In this document: positions 43,376-52,104 of the stretch, in pieces | Position numbering within the stretch: the stretch's first letter is position 1 | Layout of the letters: the number at the start of each line of letters is the position of its first letter | Assembly (NCBI RefSeq): GCF_017302985.1 | Contig: NZ_JAFIMU010000002.1 | Span: 682,001-746,000, forward strand | Length of the DNA: 64,000 bases | Direction of reading: 5' to 3' | Source: Corallococcus macrosporus | GTDB taxonomy: Bacteria; Myxococcota; Myxococcia; Myxococcales; Myxococcaceae | The notes under the pieces: generated by a model | The model's database searches: none | What the model saw: the letters and a program-made list of their open reading frames with translations, nothing else | Told to the model about the DNA's origin: nothing | Translations under genes and position numbers: made by a program

Positions 43376-44925
43376 TAGTGCGGCCGGGTGGGCAGGTTCA
43401 GGTCGTCGCGGAGGACGTTCTCCCCGGGGCGGCCGCCCTGCACCACGTCCGGCGTGGACGGGTCCTGGTCCAGGTCGATGGGCAGGCCCACCGCGGACGT
43501 CTCGCGGTTGTTCACGCCGTCCTTCTCCCCGCGCGCCAGCGTGCCGTTGGCGTAGTCCGAGGCGTGCACCAGCTCGTGGAAGAGGCCGACGACGGGCGGG
43601 CGGTTCTGCCAGTCCTCGGTGCCCAGCGAGATGCGCGTGGTGTTGTAGTTCACCGTGCCGTTGGTGCCCTTGTTCTTCGTGCCGTCGGTGTTGAGCCAGG
43701 CGTCGTCCTTGTTCTGCGCGGCCGCGGAGTTGCCGCTGGACGTCTGCTGGATGGTCGTCGTGTGCCCGCTGTCGTCCAGCGTGCGCAGCAGTTCCTGGCC
43801 CGAGGGCAGCGAGCGCATCGCGTCCAGGTCCGACTGCACGCGCGCCTGGAACTCCGCGCTGCCCGACACCGTCACCGAGCGGCCGCGCTGGTCCGCGTCC
43901 GTCATGTCGACGATTTCGCGCTCGGCCTTCTCCGCGTCGGCGGTCGTCTCATTCTCCTCGACGTAGAGCTTGTCGGTGCCCGTGCCGCCCGACACCTTGT
44001 CGGCGCCTTCGCCGCCCGCCACCGCGTCGTTGCCGCGCCCGCCGCTCAGCGTGTCGTTGCCGCGCCCGCCGATGACCTGATCATCCCCGTCGCCGCCGTA
44101 GGCCCGGTCGTTGCCCGCGCCGCCGTCGATGTAGTCCCGGCCATTGCCGCCGGACACGTAGTCGTTGCCGTCCAGGCCGTAGAGGACGTCGCGGCCCTCG
44201 CCGCCCAGGATGCGGTCATCGCCCGCGCCGCCCTCCAGGTAGTCGTCGCCGTCCTGGCCCTGGAGCGTGTCCTTGCCCTCGCCGCCGATGATGGTGTCGT
44301 TGCCCGCGCCGCCGACGAGCGTGTCGTTGCCCTTGCCGCCGGTGAGCTTGTCGTCGCCCGCGCCGCCGTCCAGCGTGAGGTCCTGCGTGACGCTGGCGTC
44401 CAGGGTGATGGAGTCGTTGCCGTCACCGCCGTTGATGATGGCGCCCTTGGCCTGCTCGGCGGTGAGCGTCACCGTGTCGCTGCCGGACTTGATGGTGAGC
44501 CCGCCGTCCTTGTTCTGCGACACCGTCGCGGTGTTGTTGCCCGTGCCCAGGTCCACCACCGTGCGGCCCTGCGCGTTCGTGCTCACCTGCGGCCCGGCGA
44601 GGGCGCTGCCAATGCGGCCCGCGAGCTTGCCCAGCGCCTCACCGATGCCGCCCGCGGCCTTGCCCGCCGCCTTGCCCACGGCGGACCCGAGGGTGGCTCC
44701 GGCGCCCGCCGCACCCTCACCGGCGCGCGGGGTGGCGCGGGTCTCCGCGGAGAGCGGCGGCCGGGAAGCGGCGCCCGTGCGGGGGCCCGCGTCAAAGCCG
44801 TCCTTCATCCGCTGGGCCACGGCGGTCTGCACCGCGTTGGGCTTCGCCGGGGCGGGCGCCTTCACGGGCTGCGCGCTCACGGAGGACGGGGTGGGACGCG
44901 AACCGGGCTTTCCGATGGAGGTCAT
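43372..44925 (-). CDS. RTX-repeat protein with C-terminal M91-type zinc protease domain
   Basis: 517 aa, no signal peptide; the first 110 residues are Ser/Pro/Lys/Ala-rich like effector N-termini. Nine or more RTX nonapeptides (GGxGxDxLxG type) at about 166-320 imply Ca2+-dependent folding after export, probably through a type I-like route. The C-terminal domain has FHELVHASDYANG with HELVH at 450-454, RETSAVGLP, and GENVLRDDLNLPTRPHY, which is the NleD-like M91 zinc protease signature. Cleaves unknown targets. ATG 44925 is chosen; the open frame to 45198 is non-coding-like. Convergent with emfourin. Confidence 0.88.
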   Translation of the reverse strand: MTSIGKPGSRPTPSSVSAQPVKAPAPAKPNAVQTAVAQRMKDGFDAGPRTGAASRPPLSAETRATPRAGEGAAGAGATLGSAVGKAAGKAAGGIGEALGKLAGRIGSALAGPQVSTNAQGRTVVDLGTGNNTATVSQNKDGGLTIKSGSDTVTLTAEQAKGAIINGGDGNDSITLDASVTQDLTLDGGAGDDKLTGGKGNDTLVGGAGNDTIIGGEGKDTLQGQDGDDYLEGGAGDDRILGGEGRDVLYGLDGNDYVSGGNGRDYIDGGAGNDRAYGGDGDDQVIGGRGNDTLSGGRGNDAVAGGEGADKVSGGTGTDKLYVEENETTADAEKAEREIVDMTDADQRGRSVTVSGSAEFQARVQSDLDAMRSLPSGQELLRTLDDSGHTTTIQQTSSGNSAAAQNKDDAWLNTDGTKNKGTNGTVNYNTTRISLGTEDWQNRPPVVGLFHELVHASDYANGTLARGEKDGVNNRETSAVGLPIDLDQDPSTPDVVQGGRPGENVLRDDLNLPTRPHY

Positions 44926-45094
44926 GTCGCTTCTCGCCGGGTGACGGGCACGCCCGGTGCGGGCCCGGCGGACGGCGGCCGGGGAGCGGAGGAATGCCGC
45001 CCGAAGGGGATTGTCGCGGAAGCGTGACGCCGGTTGCCTGGGCCCTCCGGATTCAGGCCCAACCCCGCGAAACGACTTGCCCGGAAGGGTGGGC

Positions 45095-45703
45095 TCAGAG
45101 GGGAAGCTGGGCCCCGTCCAGGGTGAGCACGCACTGGGGGACCGCCCAGGGCTCTTGGGGATCGGACAGGACTCCCAGGTACGCACCGGGCACGACATGC
45201 CCGGCGGTTCCGATGGAGACCGTCACCCGCAGGGAGACGCGTGCGGTGGGGCCCGCCGCGTGCCAGGGAACGACGTCCAGCGCGAGCTCATGGCCCGTGA
45301 CCATCCCCTTGCGGTGGACCGAGCCGACGATGGCCGCCTGCTCCACCCGCGCCCAGGTCAACCGGGCGCGGCGAAGGTGTTCGGCCTGGAGATGCCGCTG
45401 ACGCTGGTGCTCCGCGCCCTCTCTTCCCAGGAGGCGCGCGGCGTTGAGCACCGCCGCCAGGCCGCAGAGGCCAATGCCCACGCCGACCACGGGGTGGCCT
45501 TGCGTGTAGGCCAGGGCCCCGAGCCCCAGGGCGAGCAGCCCGAACATCAGGTCGTTCGAGGTCCGCGCGTAGGCCTCCGGCAGCTTCGGCTCCACGCGCA
45601 GGACGGGCGGCGGCCACGGTGGCTCCACCCCCGGTGCGAGGGTGGCGGGCGCCGGCCGCAGCGCGACGAGGCTCGCGGGCTCCAGCGGAAGCGGATGGCT
45701 CAT
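45095..45703 (-). CDS. Membrane protein of unknown function
   Basis: 202 aa. A Pro/Leu-rich N-terminus precedes two close membrane helices (LMFGLLALGLGALAYTQG and VVGVGIGLCGLAAVLNAARLL, about 52-92), then a soluble C-terminal domain of about 110 residues with beta-rich segments (TARVSLRVTVSIGTAGHVVPG, QCVLTLDGAQLPL). No Shine-Dalgarno is clear. Divergent from the porin gene. Confidence 0.55.
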   Translation of the reverse strand: MSHPLPLEPASLVALRPAPATLAPGVEPPWPPPVLRVEPKLPEAYARTSNDLMFGLLALGLGALAYTQGHPVVGVGIGLCGLAAVLNAARLLGREGAEHQRQRHLQAEHLRRARLTWARVEQAAIVGSVHRKGMVTGHELALDVVPWHAAGPTARVSLRVTVSIGTAGHVVPGAYLGVLSDPQEPWAVPQCVLTLDGAQLPL

Positions 45704-45790
45704 GGGGGCAACAGTCCTTCGACAGCGCTGCGTTCACGGGCGCCCGCCGGTCCCTGGCCCCCACGTTGGATGCTGACGTGATGCCGGGGC

Positions 45791-45833
45791 CATGTCACGG
45801 GCGTGTGACATGAAGCGCTCGTTCCTGTGACAG
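45791..45833. promoter_or_regulatory. GTGACA repeats upstream of the porin (possible Pho-box-like)
   Basis: CATGTCAC (45791-45798) and GTGACATG (45805-45812) form an 8-bp inverted repeat with a 6-nt spacer; GTGACAG recurs at 45827-45833, exactly 22 bp (two helical turns) after the second. Read on the minus strand the units are CTGTCAC/ATGTCAC, similar to the CTGTCA half of Pho boxes, and the porin downstream is of the phosphate-selective type. The rest of 45704-45967 holds no gene I can see. Confidence 0.35.
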
Positions 45834-45967
45834 GACGGCGTCGCCGGTAACGGTGTGGCAACAACAGAGGGCGGTGTGTGGCGGAGGGCTGCTCCATTCG
45901 GTAACGGGTGCGCCACATCGGGACCGGGCGGGTCCCTCCCCGTTCCCCGCCCGGCGCCCACGCACCC

Positions 45968-47299
45968 ATGACCTTCGCCACGTCCCACCGCTCCGTCCTT
46001 CAGGCCCTGCTGGCTGGTACCGCGCTCTTCTGCTCCTCCTCCGCCCTGGCCCTGGCGCAGGAAACCCCGCCCGAACCCGCGCCCGTGGGTGAGGCTCCGC
46101 CGCCCGCGGAGCCGCCCGCGCCCGCGCCCGTGCCTCCCGCCGCCGCGCCGCCTCCGGAGGAGGAGAAGAAGAAGGACAAGCCCTGGTACGAGAACCTCCG
46201 CCTCCGGGGCTACACGCAGGTCCGCTACAACCGGCTGCCCAGCTTCCGGGTGAACGACTCGCTCATCAACGACCAGGGCGACCGCTTCCTGGGCAAGGAC
46301 ACCGGCTTCGGCATCCGCCGCGCGCGGCTGGTCATCTTCGGGGACGTGCACCCGCACGTGTCCATCTACCTGCAGCCGGACTTCGCCTCCGTCATCGGGG
46401 ACCAGTACAACGTCGCCATCATGCGGGACTGGTACGCGGACATCTTCGTGGACACGAAGAAGGAGTTCCGCTTCCGCGTGGGCCAGTCCAAGGTGCCGTT
46501 CGGCTTCGAGAACCTCCAGTCCAGCCAGAACCGCCTGGCGCTGGACCGCAACGACGCCATCAACAGCGCGCTGAAGGACGAGCGCGACCTGGGCGTGTTC
46601 TTCTACTGGGAGCCCGCGCACATCCGCGAGCGCTTCAAGCACCTCGTCGACAGCGGCCTCAAGGGCTCCGGTGACTACGGCGTCGTGGGCCTGGGCGTCT
46701 ACAACGGCCAGACGGCCAATCGCGCCGAGCGCAACAACAGCCCGCACGCCGTCGCGCGCATCACCTATCCGTTCCTCTTCGGCTCGCAGTACGTGGAGGT
46801 CGGCGCCGGCGCCTACTACGGCCGCTTCAACCTGAGCGCGTCCCCGCGCGACGACGCGGCCTATGCGCTCGCGCGCGGAGGGAACCTGGTGGATGCCCGC
46901 GCCATCGTCAGCCTGATGATCTACCCGCAGCCCCTGGGCTTCCAGGCGGAGTACAACGTGGGCCGGGGGCCGTCGCTGGGCACGGGAGACGAAGCCCTCC
47001 TCATCGACAGCCGCAACCTCCAGGGCGGCTACGCGCAGCTCATGTACAAGCTGGACGGCGTGGTGGGCGTGTCGCTCATCCCCTACGTGCGCGGCACCCT
47101 CTACAAGGGCGGCAAGAAGTTCGAGACCAACGCCCCCCGCTACGACGTGCGCGAGCTGGAGCTGGGCGCGGAGTGGCAGCTCTGGAAGGCCCTGGAGCTG
47201 ACGGCGGCCTACGTCATCGCGGACCGCACGTCGTCTCGCTACCCGTATGAACAGGAGCAGGGGCACATCACGCGCCTCCAGCTCCAGTTCAACTACTGA
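45968..47299 (+). CDS. Phosphate-selective porin O/P-like outer membrane protein
   Basis: 443 aa. Signal peptide cleaved after ALALAQ at about 32; a Pro/Ala/Glu-rich linker (about 35-75, ending EEKKKDKPWYENL) follows. The rest has beta-strand patterns of OprO/OprP-type porins (LRLRGYTQVRYNR, RRARLVIFGDVHPHVSIYLQPDF, FRVGQSKVPFGFEN) and ends in FNY with an aromatic C-terminus. Ligand may be phosphate or polyphosphate but is not proven. ATG 45968 is supported by the signal peptide; 60 nt of upstream in-frame sequence do not fit. Confidence 0.85.
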   Translation: MTFATSHRSVLQALLAGTALFCSSSALALAQETPPEPAPVGEAPPPAEPPAPAPVPPAAAPPPEEEKKKDKPWYENLRLRGYTQVRYNRLPSFRVNDSLINDQGDRFLGKDTGFGIRRARLVIFGDVHPHVSIYLQPDFASVIGDQYNVAIMRDWYADIFVDTKKEFRFRVGQSKVPFGFENLQSSQNRLALDRNDAINSALKDERDLGVFFYWEPAHIRERFKHLVDSGLKGSGDYGVVGLGVYNGQTANRAERNNSPHAVARITYPFLFGSQYVEVGAGAYYGRFNLSASPRDDAAYALARGGNLVDARAIVSLMIYPQPLGFQAEYNVGRGPSLGTGDEALLIDSRNLQGGYAQLMYKLDGVVGVSLIPYVRGTLYKGGKKFETNAPRYDVRELELGAEWQLWKALELTAAYVIADRTSSRYPYEQEQGHITRLQLQFNY

Positions 47300-47308
47300 G
47301 CCCCCGCG

Positions 47309-48313
47309 CTACCCGCCGACCACCTGGTCGATGGCGCCGAAGATGCTGTTGCCTGCGTCGTCCCGCATCTCGATGCGCACCCGGTTGCCGCGCTTCAGGA
47401 AGGGCGTCTTCGGCGCGCCGTCGCGGAGGGTTTCCACCACGCGCACCTCCGCGATGCACGAGTAGCCCGCGCCGCCGTCCCGCACGGGCTTGCCGGGGCC
47501 GCCGTCCGGGCCCCGGTTGGACACCGTGCCGGACCCGATGATGCTGCCCGCGCACAGCGAGCGCGTCTTCGCCGCGTGCGCCACCAGCGTGCCGAAGTCG
47601 AACGTCATGTCCACGCCCGCGTCCGCGCGGCCGAAGGGCTCTGCGTCGAGGAAGACCTCCAGGCGGCGGTGCAGCTTGCCGTCCCGCCACGCGGTCCCCA
47701 GCTCGTCCGGCGTCACGAACACCGGGGAGAACGCCGACGCGGGCTTGGACTGGAAGAAGCCGAAGCCCTTCGCCAGCTCCGCCGGGATCAGGTTGCGCAG
47801 CGATACATCATTGACCAGCCCTACCAGCACCACCGCCGCCAGGGACTGCTCGCGCGTGGCGCCCAGGGGCACGTCGCGCGTCACCACCACGACCTCGCCC
47901 TCCATGTCGCAGCCCCACGCCTCGTCGGCCAGCGGGATGGGCTGACACGGCCCGAGGAAGCCGTCGGAGCCGCCCTGGTACATCAGCGGATCCGTCCAGA
48001 AGGAGGGCGGCAGCTCCGCGCCCCGCGCCTTGCGCACCAGCTCCACGTGGTTCACGTACGCCGAGCCGTCCGCCCACTGGTACGCGCGGGGCAGGGGGGC
48101 CGCGCACGCGGCGGGATGGAAGGACGCGCCCGGAAGCGCTCCGCGCTCCAGCCGCTCCGACAGCGCGCGCAGGGCCGGCGCGTGGCGCTCCCAGTCATCC
48201 AGCGCGGCCTGGAGGGTGGGCGCGATGGCGGACGCGTCCGTGTACCGGGAGAGGTCCTTCGTCACGACGACGAGCCGGCCGTCGCGTCCCTGGTTGAGTG
48301 ACGCGAGCTTCAC
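47309..48313 (-). CDS. fahA: Fumarylacetoacetate hydrolase family protein
   Basis: 334 aa, GTG start whose GTGA overlaps the hmgA stop. FAH-superfamily catalytic core: [56 protein letters not shown] and GYSCIAE at about 290. Cleaves fumarylacetoacetate to fumarate and acetoacetate, last step of tyrosine/phenylalanine/homogentisate breakdown. A maleylacetoacetate isomerase is not in the window, so it must be elsewhere or an alternative cleavage is used. It ends 10 nt from the convergent porin stop. Confidence 0.92.
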   Translation of the reverse strand: MKLASLNQGRDGRLVVVTKDLSRYTDASAIAPTLQAALDDWERHAPALRALSERLERGALPGASFHPAACAAPLPRAYQWADGSAYVNHVELVRKARGAELPPSFWTDPLMYQGGSDGFLGPCQPIPLADEAWGCDMEGEVVVVTRDVPLGATREQSLAAVVLVGLVNDVSLRNLIPAELAKGFGFFQSKPASAFSPVFVTPDELGTAWRDGKLHRRLEVFLDAEPFGRADAGVDMTFDFGTLVAHAAKTRSLCAGSIIGSGTVSNRGPDGGPGKPVRDGGAGYSCIAEVRVVETLRDGAPKTPFLKRGNRVRIEMRDDAGNSIFGAIDQVVGG

Positions 48314-49620
48314 GGCTGTCCGCCTCCCGTGGACGGCACCTTCGCCTTGGGCAGGTCCGCCCAGCAGGCGTCGTAGTCCGCCTGGAGCGCGGGGCTCTCC
48401 ATCGCCTGGCGCGTGGGCGCGATGACCCAGCGGGTCTCGAACATGAACGCGAGCGTGTTGTCGATCTTCTTCGGCGTCAGCTCCGCGGCGACGGCGGCCT
48501 CGTACGTCTTGCGGTCGGGGCCGTGGGCGCTCATGCAGTTGTGCAGCGACGCGCCGCCGGGCAGGAACGCGTCCGCCTTGGCGTCGTAGACGCCGTGCAC
48601 CAGGCCCATCAATTCGCTCATCACGTTGCGGTGGAACCAGGGCGGCCGGAAGGTGTGCTCCGCCACCATCCACCGGGGCGGGAAGATGACGAAGTCGCAG
48701 TTCGCCGTTCCCGGCGTGTCGCTGGGCGACGTGAGCACCGTGAAGATGGACGGATCCGGGTGGTCGAAGCTCACCGTGTTGATGGTGTTGAAGCGCGCCA
48801 GGTCGTACGTGTACGGCGCGTAGTTGCCGTGCCACGCGACGACGTTGAAGGGCGAGTGGTCCAGCGTCGTCTCCCAGAGGTTCCCCTGGAACTTCTGCAC
48901 CACGCGCGTGGGGCGCTCCACGTCCTCGTACGCGGCGTTCGGCGCCACGAAGTCGCGCGGGTTCGCCAGCCCGTTGGAGCCGATGGGCCCCAGCTCCGGG
49001 AGCCGGAACGCCGCGCCGTAGTTCTCACAGATGTAGCCGCGCGCGGGGCCGCCGGGCAGCTCCACCCGCATGCGCATGCCGCGAGGAATCAGCGCGACGT
49101 GGCCGGGCGGAACCTCCAGCACGCCCAGTTCCGTGACGATGCGCAGCGTGCCGGACTGCGGGACGATGAGCAGCTCGCCGTCCGCGTTGAAGAACGCCGT
49201 GTCCGTCATGGACGCGTTCGCAGCGTACAGGTGCACCGCCGCGCCCGCGCCCTCCGCGGGTGAGCCGTTGCCGCCCAGCGTGAAGAGGCCCTCCAGGAAC
49301 GTGGTGGGCGCCGTGGGCATGGGCGAAGGGCTCCAGCGCAGCCGGTTGGGCGACGGGGGCACCTCCCGGAACGGACCGCTGCGCAGCGTGCGGGCCTCCA
49401 CGGGCCGGTACGCCGGGTGCCCCGCGCTGGGCCGCAGCCGGTACAGCCACGTGCGCCGGTTCACGCCGCGCGGCGCGGTGAACGCGGTGCCGGAGAGCTG
49501 CTCGGCGTAGAGGCCGAAGGCGACGCGCTGGGGCGTGTTCTGGCCCACTGGAAGCGCACCGGGGACAGCCTCCGATGCGTGCTCATTCCCAAAGCCTGTC
49601 AGGTGGCGGACGTTTTCCAT
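48310..49620 (-). CDS. hmgA: Homogentisate 1,2-dioxygenase
   Basis: 436 aa, expected length. Start [18 protein letters not shown] is conserved. Motifs of the cupin fold: [52 protein letters not shown] and the Fe ligands in [31 protein letters not shown]. Opens the ring of homogentisate to maleylacetoacetate. Second gene of the marR-hmgA-fah operon; a GTAAC repeat lies in the 41-bp gap upstream. Confidence 0.95.
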   Translation of the reverse strand: MENVRHLTGFGNEHASEAVPGALPVGQNTPQRVAFGLYAEQLSGTAFTAPRGVNRRTWLYRLRPSAGHPAYRPVEARTLRSGPFREVPPSPNRLRWSPSPMPTAPTTFLEGLFTLGGNGSPAEGAGAAVHLYAANASMTDTAFFNADGELLIVPQSGTLRIVTELGVLEVPPGHVALIPRGMRMRVELPGGPARGYICENYGAAFRLPELGPIGSNGLANPRDFVAPNAAYEDVERPTRVVQKFQGNLWETTLDHSPFNVVAWHGNYAPYTYDLARFNTINTVSFDHPDPSIFTVLTSPSDTPGTANCDFVIFPPRWMVAEHTFRPPWFHRNVMSELMGLVHGVYDAKADAFLPGGASLHNCMSAHGPDRKTYEAAVAAELTPKKIDNTLAFMFETRWVIAPTRQAMESPALQADYDACWADLPKAKVPSTGGGQP

Positions 49621-49633
49621 GGCACCCGAAATA

Positions 49634-49647
49634 GTAACAGATGTAAC
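49634..49647. promoter_or_regulatory. GTAAC direct repeat before hmgA
   Basis: GTAACAGATGTAAC: two GTAAC units 9 bp apart, AT-rich compared with its surroundings, in the 41-bp gap between marR and hmgA. Candidate MarR operator or promoter element (read on the minus strand TTGGTTACATCTGTTAC). Confidence 0.35.
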
Positions 49648-49661
49648 CAATGCGGCAAGGC

Positions 49662-50129
49662 TCAGGGGGCGGGCTCCAGGGCCCGGACGGCGGCGCGCTC
49701 CACGCGCTCCAGCAGGGAGCGCAGCACCGCGCGTTCAGCGGCTGACAGCTCCGCCAGCACCTCCGCCTCCGCCCGGAGCGCGGCGGGGGCCACGCGCTGG
49801 TAGAGCTTGCGGCCGGAGGCGGTCAGCGTCAGGCGCCGCGAGCGGGCATCGCTCTGGCTCGTGGCGCGCCGCACCAGGCCGCGCTCCTCCAGCGAGCGCG
49901 CGGCGCGGCTCACCGGCACCTTGTCCATCCGCGTGCGCAGCACGAGCTCCCGCTGCGAGCGCTCGCCGTCCTCGCCCAAGACGGCGATGAGCCGCCACTC
50001 CTGGGTGGAGAGGCCGTCCTCGGCCGCGTACACGCGCGCGATGCGCTGGCTCACCACGTTGTCCGCGACCGACAGGCGATAGGGGAGGAAGTCGTCGAGG
50101 GTGAGGCGCGCGGGACGTGCTTTCTTCAT
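49662..50129 (-). CDS. MarR-family regulator of the homogentisate genes
   Basis: 155 aa. Winged-helix core: [73 protein letters not shown] (about 45-120). Upstream of hmgA on the same strand, it probably represses the operon and responds to homogentisate or a related aromatic acid (HmgR/HpaR-like). I chose ATG 50129, a normal MarR length; the frame is open to 50504 but that part is antisense to the next genes. Confidence 0.88.
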   Translation of the reverse strand: MKKARPARLTLDDFLPYRLSVADNVVSQRIARVYAAEDGLSTQEWRLIAVLGEDGERSQRELVLRTRMDKVPVSRAARSLEERGLVRRATSQSDARSRRLTLTASGRKLYQRVAPAALRAEAEVLAELSAAERAVLRSLLERVERAAVRALEPAP

Positions 50130-50313
50130 CGGGCGGCCGACTATAGCCAGCGCCGTGCGCCTGACAGCCCGCCGATGCGCGCTCGCGCGACGTGGTTTCA
50201 TCGCCGGGCGGGTTTCGTTCCCTTGTCCGCTGACGCCCGTCCGGCTGCCCACCGAGGCGGGCGGACGCGGCCCCGTTGCAGGAGCGGGCAGGGGCGTGGA
50301 CCTTTCACGCACC

Positions 50314-50475
50314 ATGGCCACGAGCAAGCAGCGCGCCGCCGGGCGCAAGAACATCAAGAAGGCCGCGACCGCCGCCAAGCGCAAGCGCACCTTGAGCAAG
50401 CTCCCCAAGAGCACCCGCAGCGCGCTGGGCAAGCAGGCCAACAAGGTGAAGCGCGCCAAGGCGAAGGCGCGCTGA
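50314..50475 (+). CDS. Small Lys/Arg-rich protein (53 aa)
   Basis: 53 aa with about 40% Lys+Arg and no acidic residues (MATSKQRAAGRKNIKKAATA...KRTLSKLPKSTRSALGKQ). Charge and composition suggest a small nucleic-acid-binding protein, perhaps nucleoid-associated. Conserved tripeptide-like blocks KKAATAAKRKRTLSKLP suggest a real gene. A similar small basic gene lies at 61999. Divergent from marR; the ZIP gene follows by 27 nt. Confidence 0.65.
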   Translation: MATSKQRAAGRKNIKKAATAAKRKRTLSKLPKSTRSALGKQANKVKRAKAKAR

Positions 50476-50502
50476 GTCGTCGCGCCCGGGGACGGGAACG
50501 CC

Positions 50503-51258
50503 ATGCCACTCTGGCTCCAGGCCGGACTGTGGGGACTGCTCGCCGGGAGCGCGCTGCTCGTCGGCGCGGCGGCGGGCTATGCCTTCCGGCTGCCCACGCG
50601 GCTCATCGCCAGCGTCATGGCGTTTGGCGCGGGCGTGCTCATCTCCGCGCTCTCCTTCGACCTGATGGACGAGGCCTTCCACCAGGGCGGCTTCACCCCC
50701 ACCGCGCTGGGCTTCGTCGCGGGCGCGTCCCTCTACAGCGCGGCCAACGTGGCGCTCTCACGCAGGGGGGCGAAGCACCGCAAGCGCTCCGGCGGGAAGC
50801 AGCCCTCGGAGGCCGAGCATGGGGGCAGCGGCATGGCCATCGCCGTGGGCGCGCTGCTCGACGGCATCCCGGAGTCCATCGTCATCGGCGTGAGCCTCAT
50901 CGCCGGAGGCGCGGTGAGCCTCGTGGCCGTCGTGGCCGTCTTCCTCTCCAACGTCCCGGAGGGTCTCTCCTCCGCGGCGGGGATGAAGCAGGCCGGGCGC
51001 TCCCGGGGCTACGTCTTCGGCGTGTGGGGCGGCATCGCGCTCATCTCCGGCCTGGCGTCGCTGCTGGGCTACGTCGTCTTCCGCGGCTTCGACCCCAGCG
51101 TGGTCGCGGGCACCACCGCCGTGGCCGCCGGCGCCATCCTCGCCATGCTCGCGGACACGATGATGCCGGAGGCCACCGAGGGGGCCCATGAGCTCACCGG
51201 CCTCATCACCGTCGCGGGCTTCCTCGCCGCGTTCATGCTCACGAAGCTGGGTGGGTGA
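50503..51258 (+). CDS. ZIP-family metal transporter
   Basis: 251 aa with eight predicted helices. ZIP landmarks: HxxPEG-type SNVPEGLSSAAG (about 150-160) and LLDGIPESIVIG (about 119-130), the two metal-binding helices of ZupT-like proteins. Imports Zn2+ or other divalent ions. A His-containing variable loop (GAKHRKRSGGKQPSEAEHGG) separates helices 3 and 4 and is typical. Confidence 0.88.
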   Translation: MPLWLQAGLWGLLAGSALLVGAAAGYAFRLPTRLIASVMAFGAGVLISALSFDLMDEAFHQGGFTPTALGFVAGASLYSAANVALSRRGAKHRKRSGGKQPSEAEHGGSGMAIAVGALLDGIPESIVIGVSLIAGGAVSLVAVVAVFLSNVPEGLSSAAGMKQAGRSRGYVFGVWGGIALISGLASLLGYVVFRGFDPSVVAGTTAVAAGAILAMLADTMMPEATEGAHELTGLITVAGFLAAFMLTKLGG

Positions 51259-51326
51259 CTTTCCGGGGAATGCGGGGGTGGGTGCTAGTCTCGCGCTCCC
51301 ATCCGTCTTCGGAAGGAGTGCGCTCC

Positions 51327-51923
51327 ATGTTGTCGTTGCTCGCCGCCGTCCTGCTGGCCTCCGCGCCCACGTCCCCGTCGCTGTCACTGCTGACGCCGGA
51401 GGATGGGCCGGCGCACTCCGCGCGGCTGCTGGGGGCGCAGCAGGCCCCGGTGGTTGGGGCTCCCGAGTCGACGCCCTTTCCGGACGGCGGCCTGGACGCG
51501 CGAATCCAGGAGCTGACCCAGCGCGTGGGCCTGCTCCAGGAGGAGATCGACGGCATCCGCCTGGGGCGTCCCCGCAGCTCGAAGATCATGACGACCTTCG
51601 GCTTCATCCTCGGGGCGGCGCTGCTGTTCGGCCTGCCCGTGTTGATTGATGGCTTGCTGGACTCAGGCACGGACCAGGACCTGAAGCTCATCGTGGGCGT
51701 TCCCCTGACGATCGTCGGTGTGGTGGGGGTGGTGATGGTGGTCGTGGGCTTCAGCCGGGGAGGGCGCATCGCGCGGGAGAAGAAGGCGCGCCGCGACGCG
51801 CTCGTCCAGGAGAAGACCCAGTTGGAGGCGGAGCTGCGGGACCTGCGGGCCCGCCGCAACGGGATGCGCACGCGGCAGTGGCAGCCCCGTCCGTCCCTGC
51901 CCCTCATCGCCGTGAACTTCTAG
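51327..51923 (+). CDS. Membrane protein with coiled coils, unknown
   Basis: 198 aa. Signal-like N-terminus, a first coiled coil (RIQELTQRVGLLQEEIDGI), two membrane helices (GFILGAALLFGLPVLIDGLL and VGVPLTIVGVVGVVMVVVGFS), then a second coiled coil (EKKARRDALVQEKTQLEAELRDLRARR). ATG 51327 has GGAAGGAG 8 nt upstream. The preceding 24 codons open in frame lack a start signal. No family name known to me. Confidence 0.65.
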   Translation: MLSLLAAVLLASAPTSPSLSLLTPEDGPAHSARLLGAQQAPVVGAPESTPFPDGGLDARIQELTQRVGLLQEEIDGIRLGRPRSSKIMTTFGFILGAALLFGLPVLIDGLLDSGTDQDLKLIVGVPLTIVGVVGVVMVVVGFSRGGRIAREKKARRDALVQEKTQLEAELRDLRARRNGMRTRQWQPRPSLPLIAVNF

Positions 51924-51951
51924 GCCGGGCCCCTGGTGACAGCGGTCATCA

Positions 51952-51978
51952 GGCCCCTGACGGCGGTCATCAGGGGCC
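51952..51978. terminator. Hairpin after the coiled-coil membrane protein
   Basis: GGCCCCTGA / TCAGGGGCC, 9-bp perfect arms with a 9-nt loop, 28 nt after the stop at 51923. A partial second copy of the left context (GCGGTCATCAGG) makes a small tandem repeat. The rest of 51924-52104 shows no gene. Confidence 0.55.
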
Positions 51979-52104
51979 GGGCTCCGGGGCCGGAGTAAAC
52001 CCCTGGAATCACGAGGAGGCCTTGCGTTCCAGGGGGGCTCCGGAGGCGGCACGGCGGTTGCTCTAGGGATGGGCACACGACGTCTTCCGCATCCGAGGCC
52101 CCTC

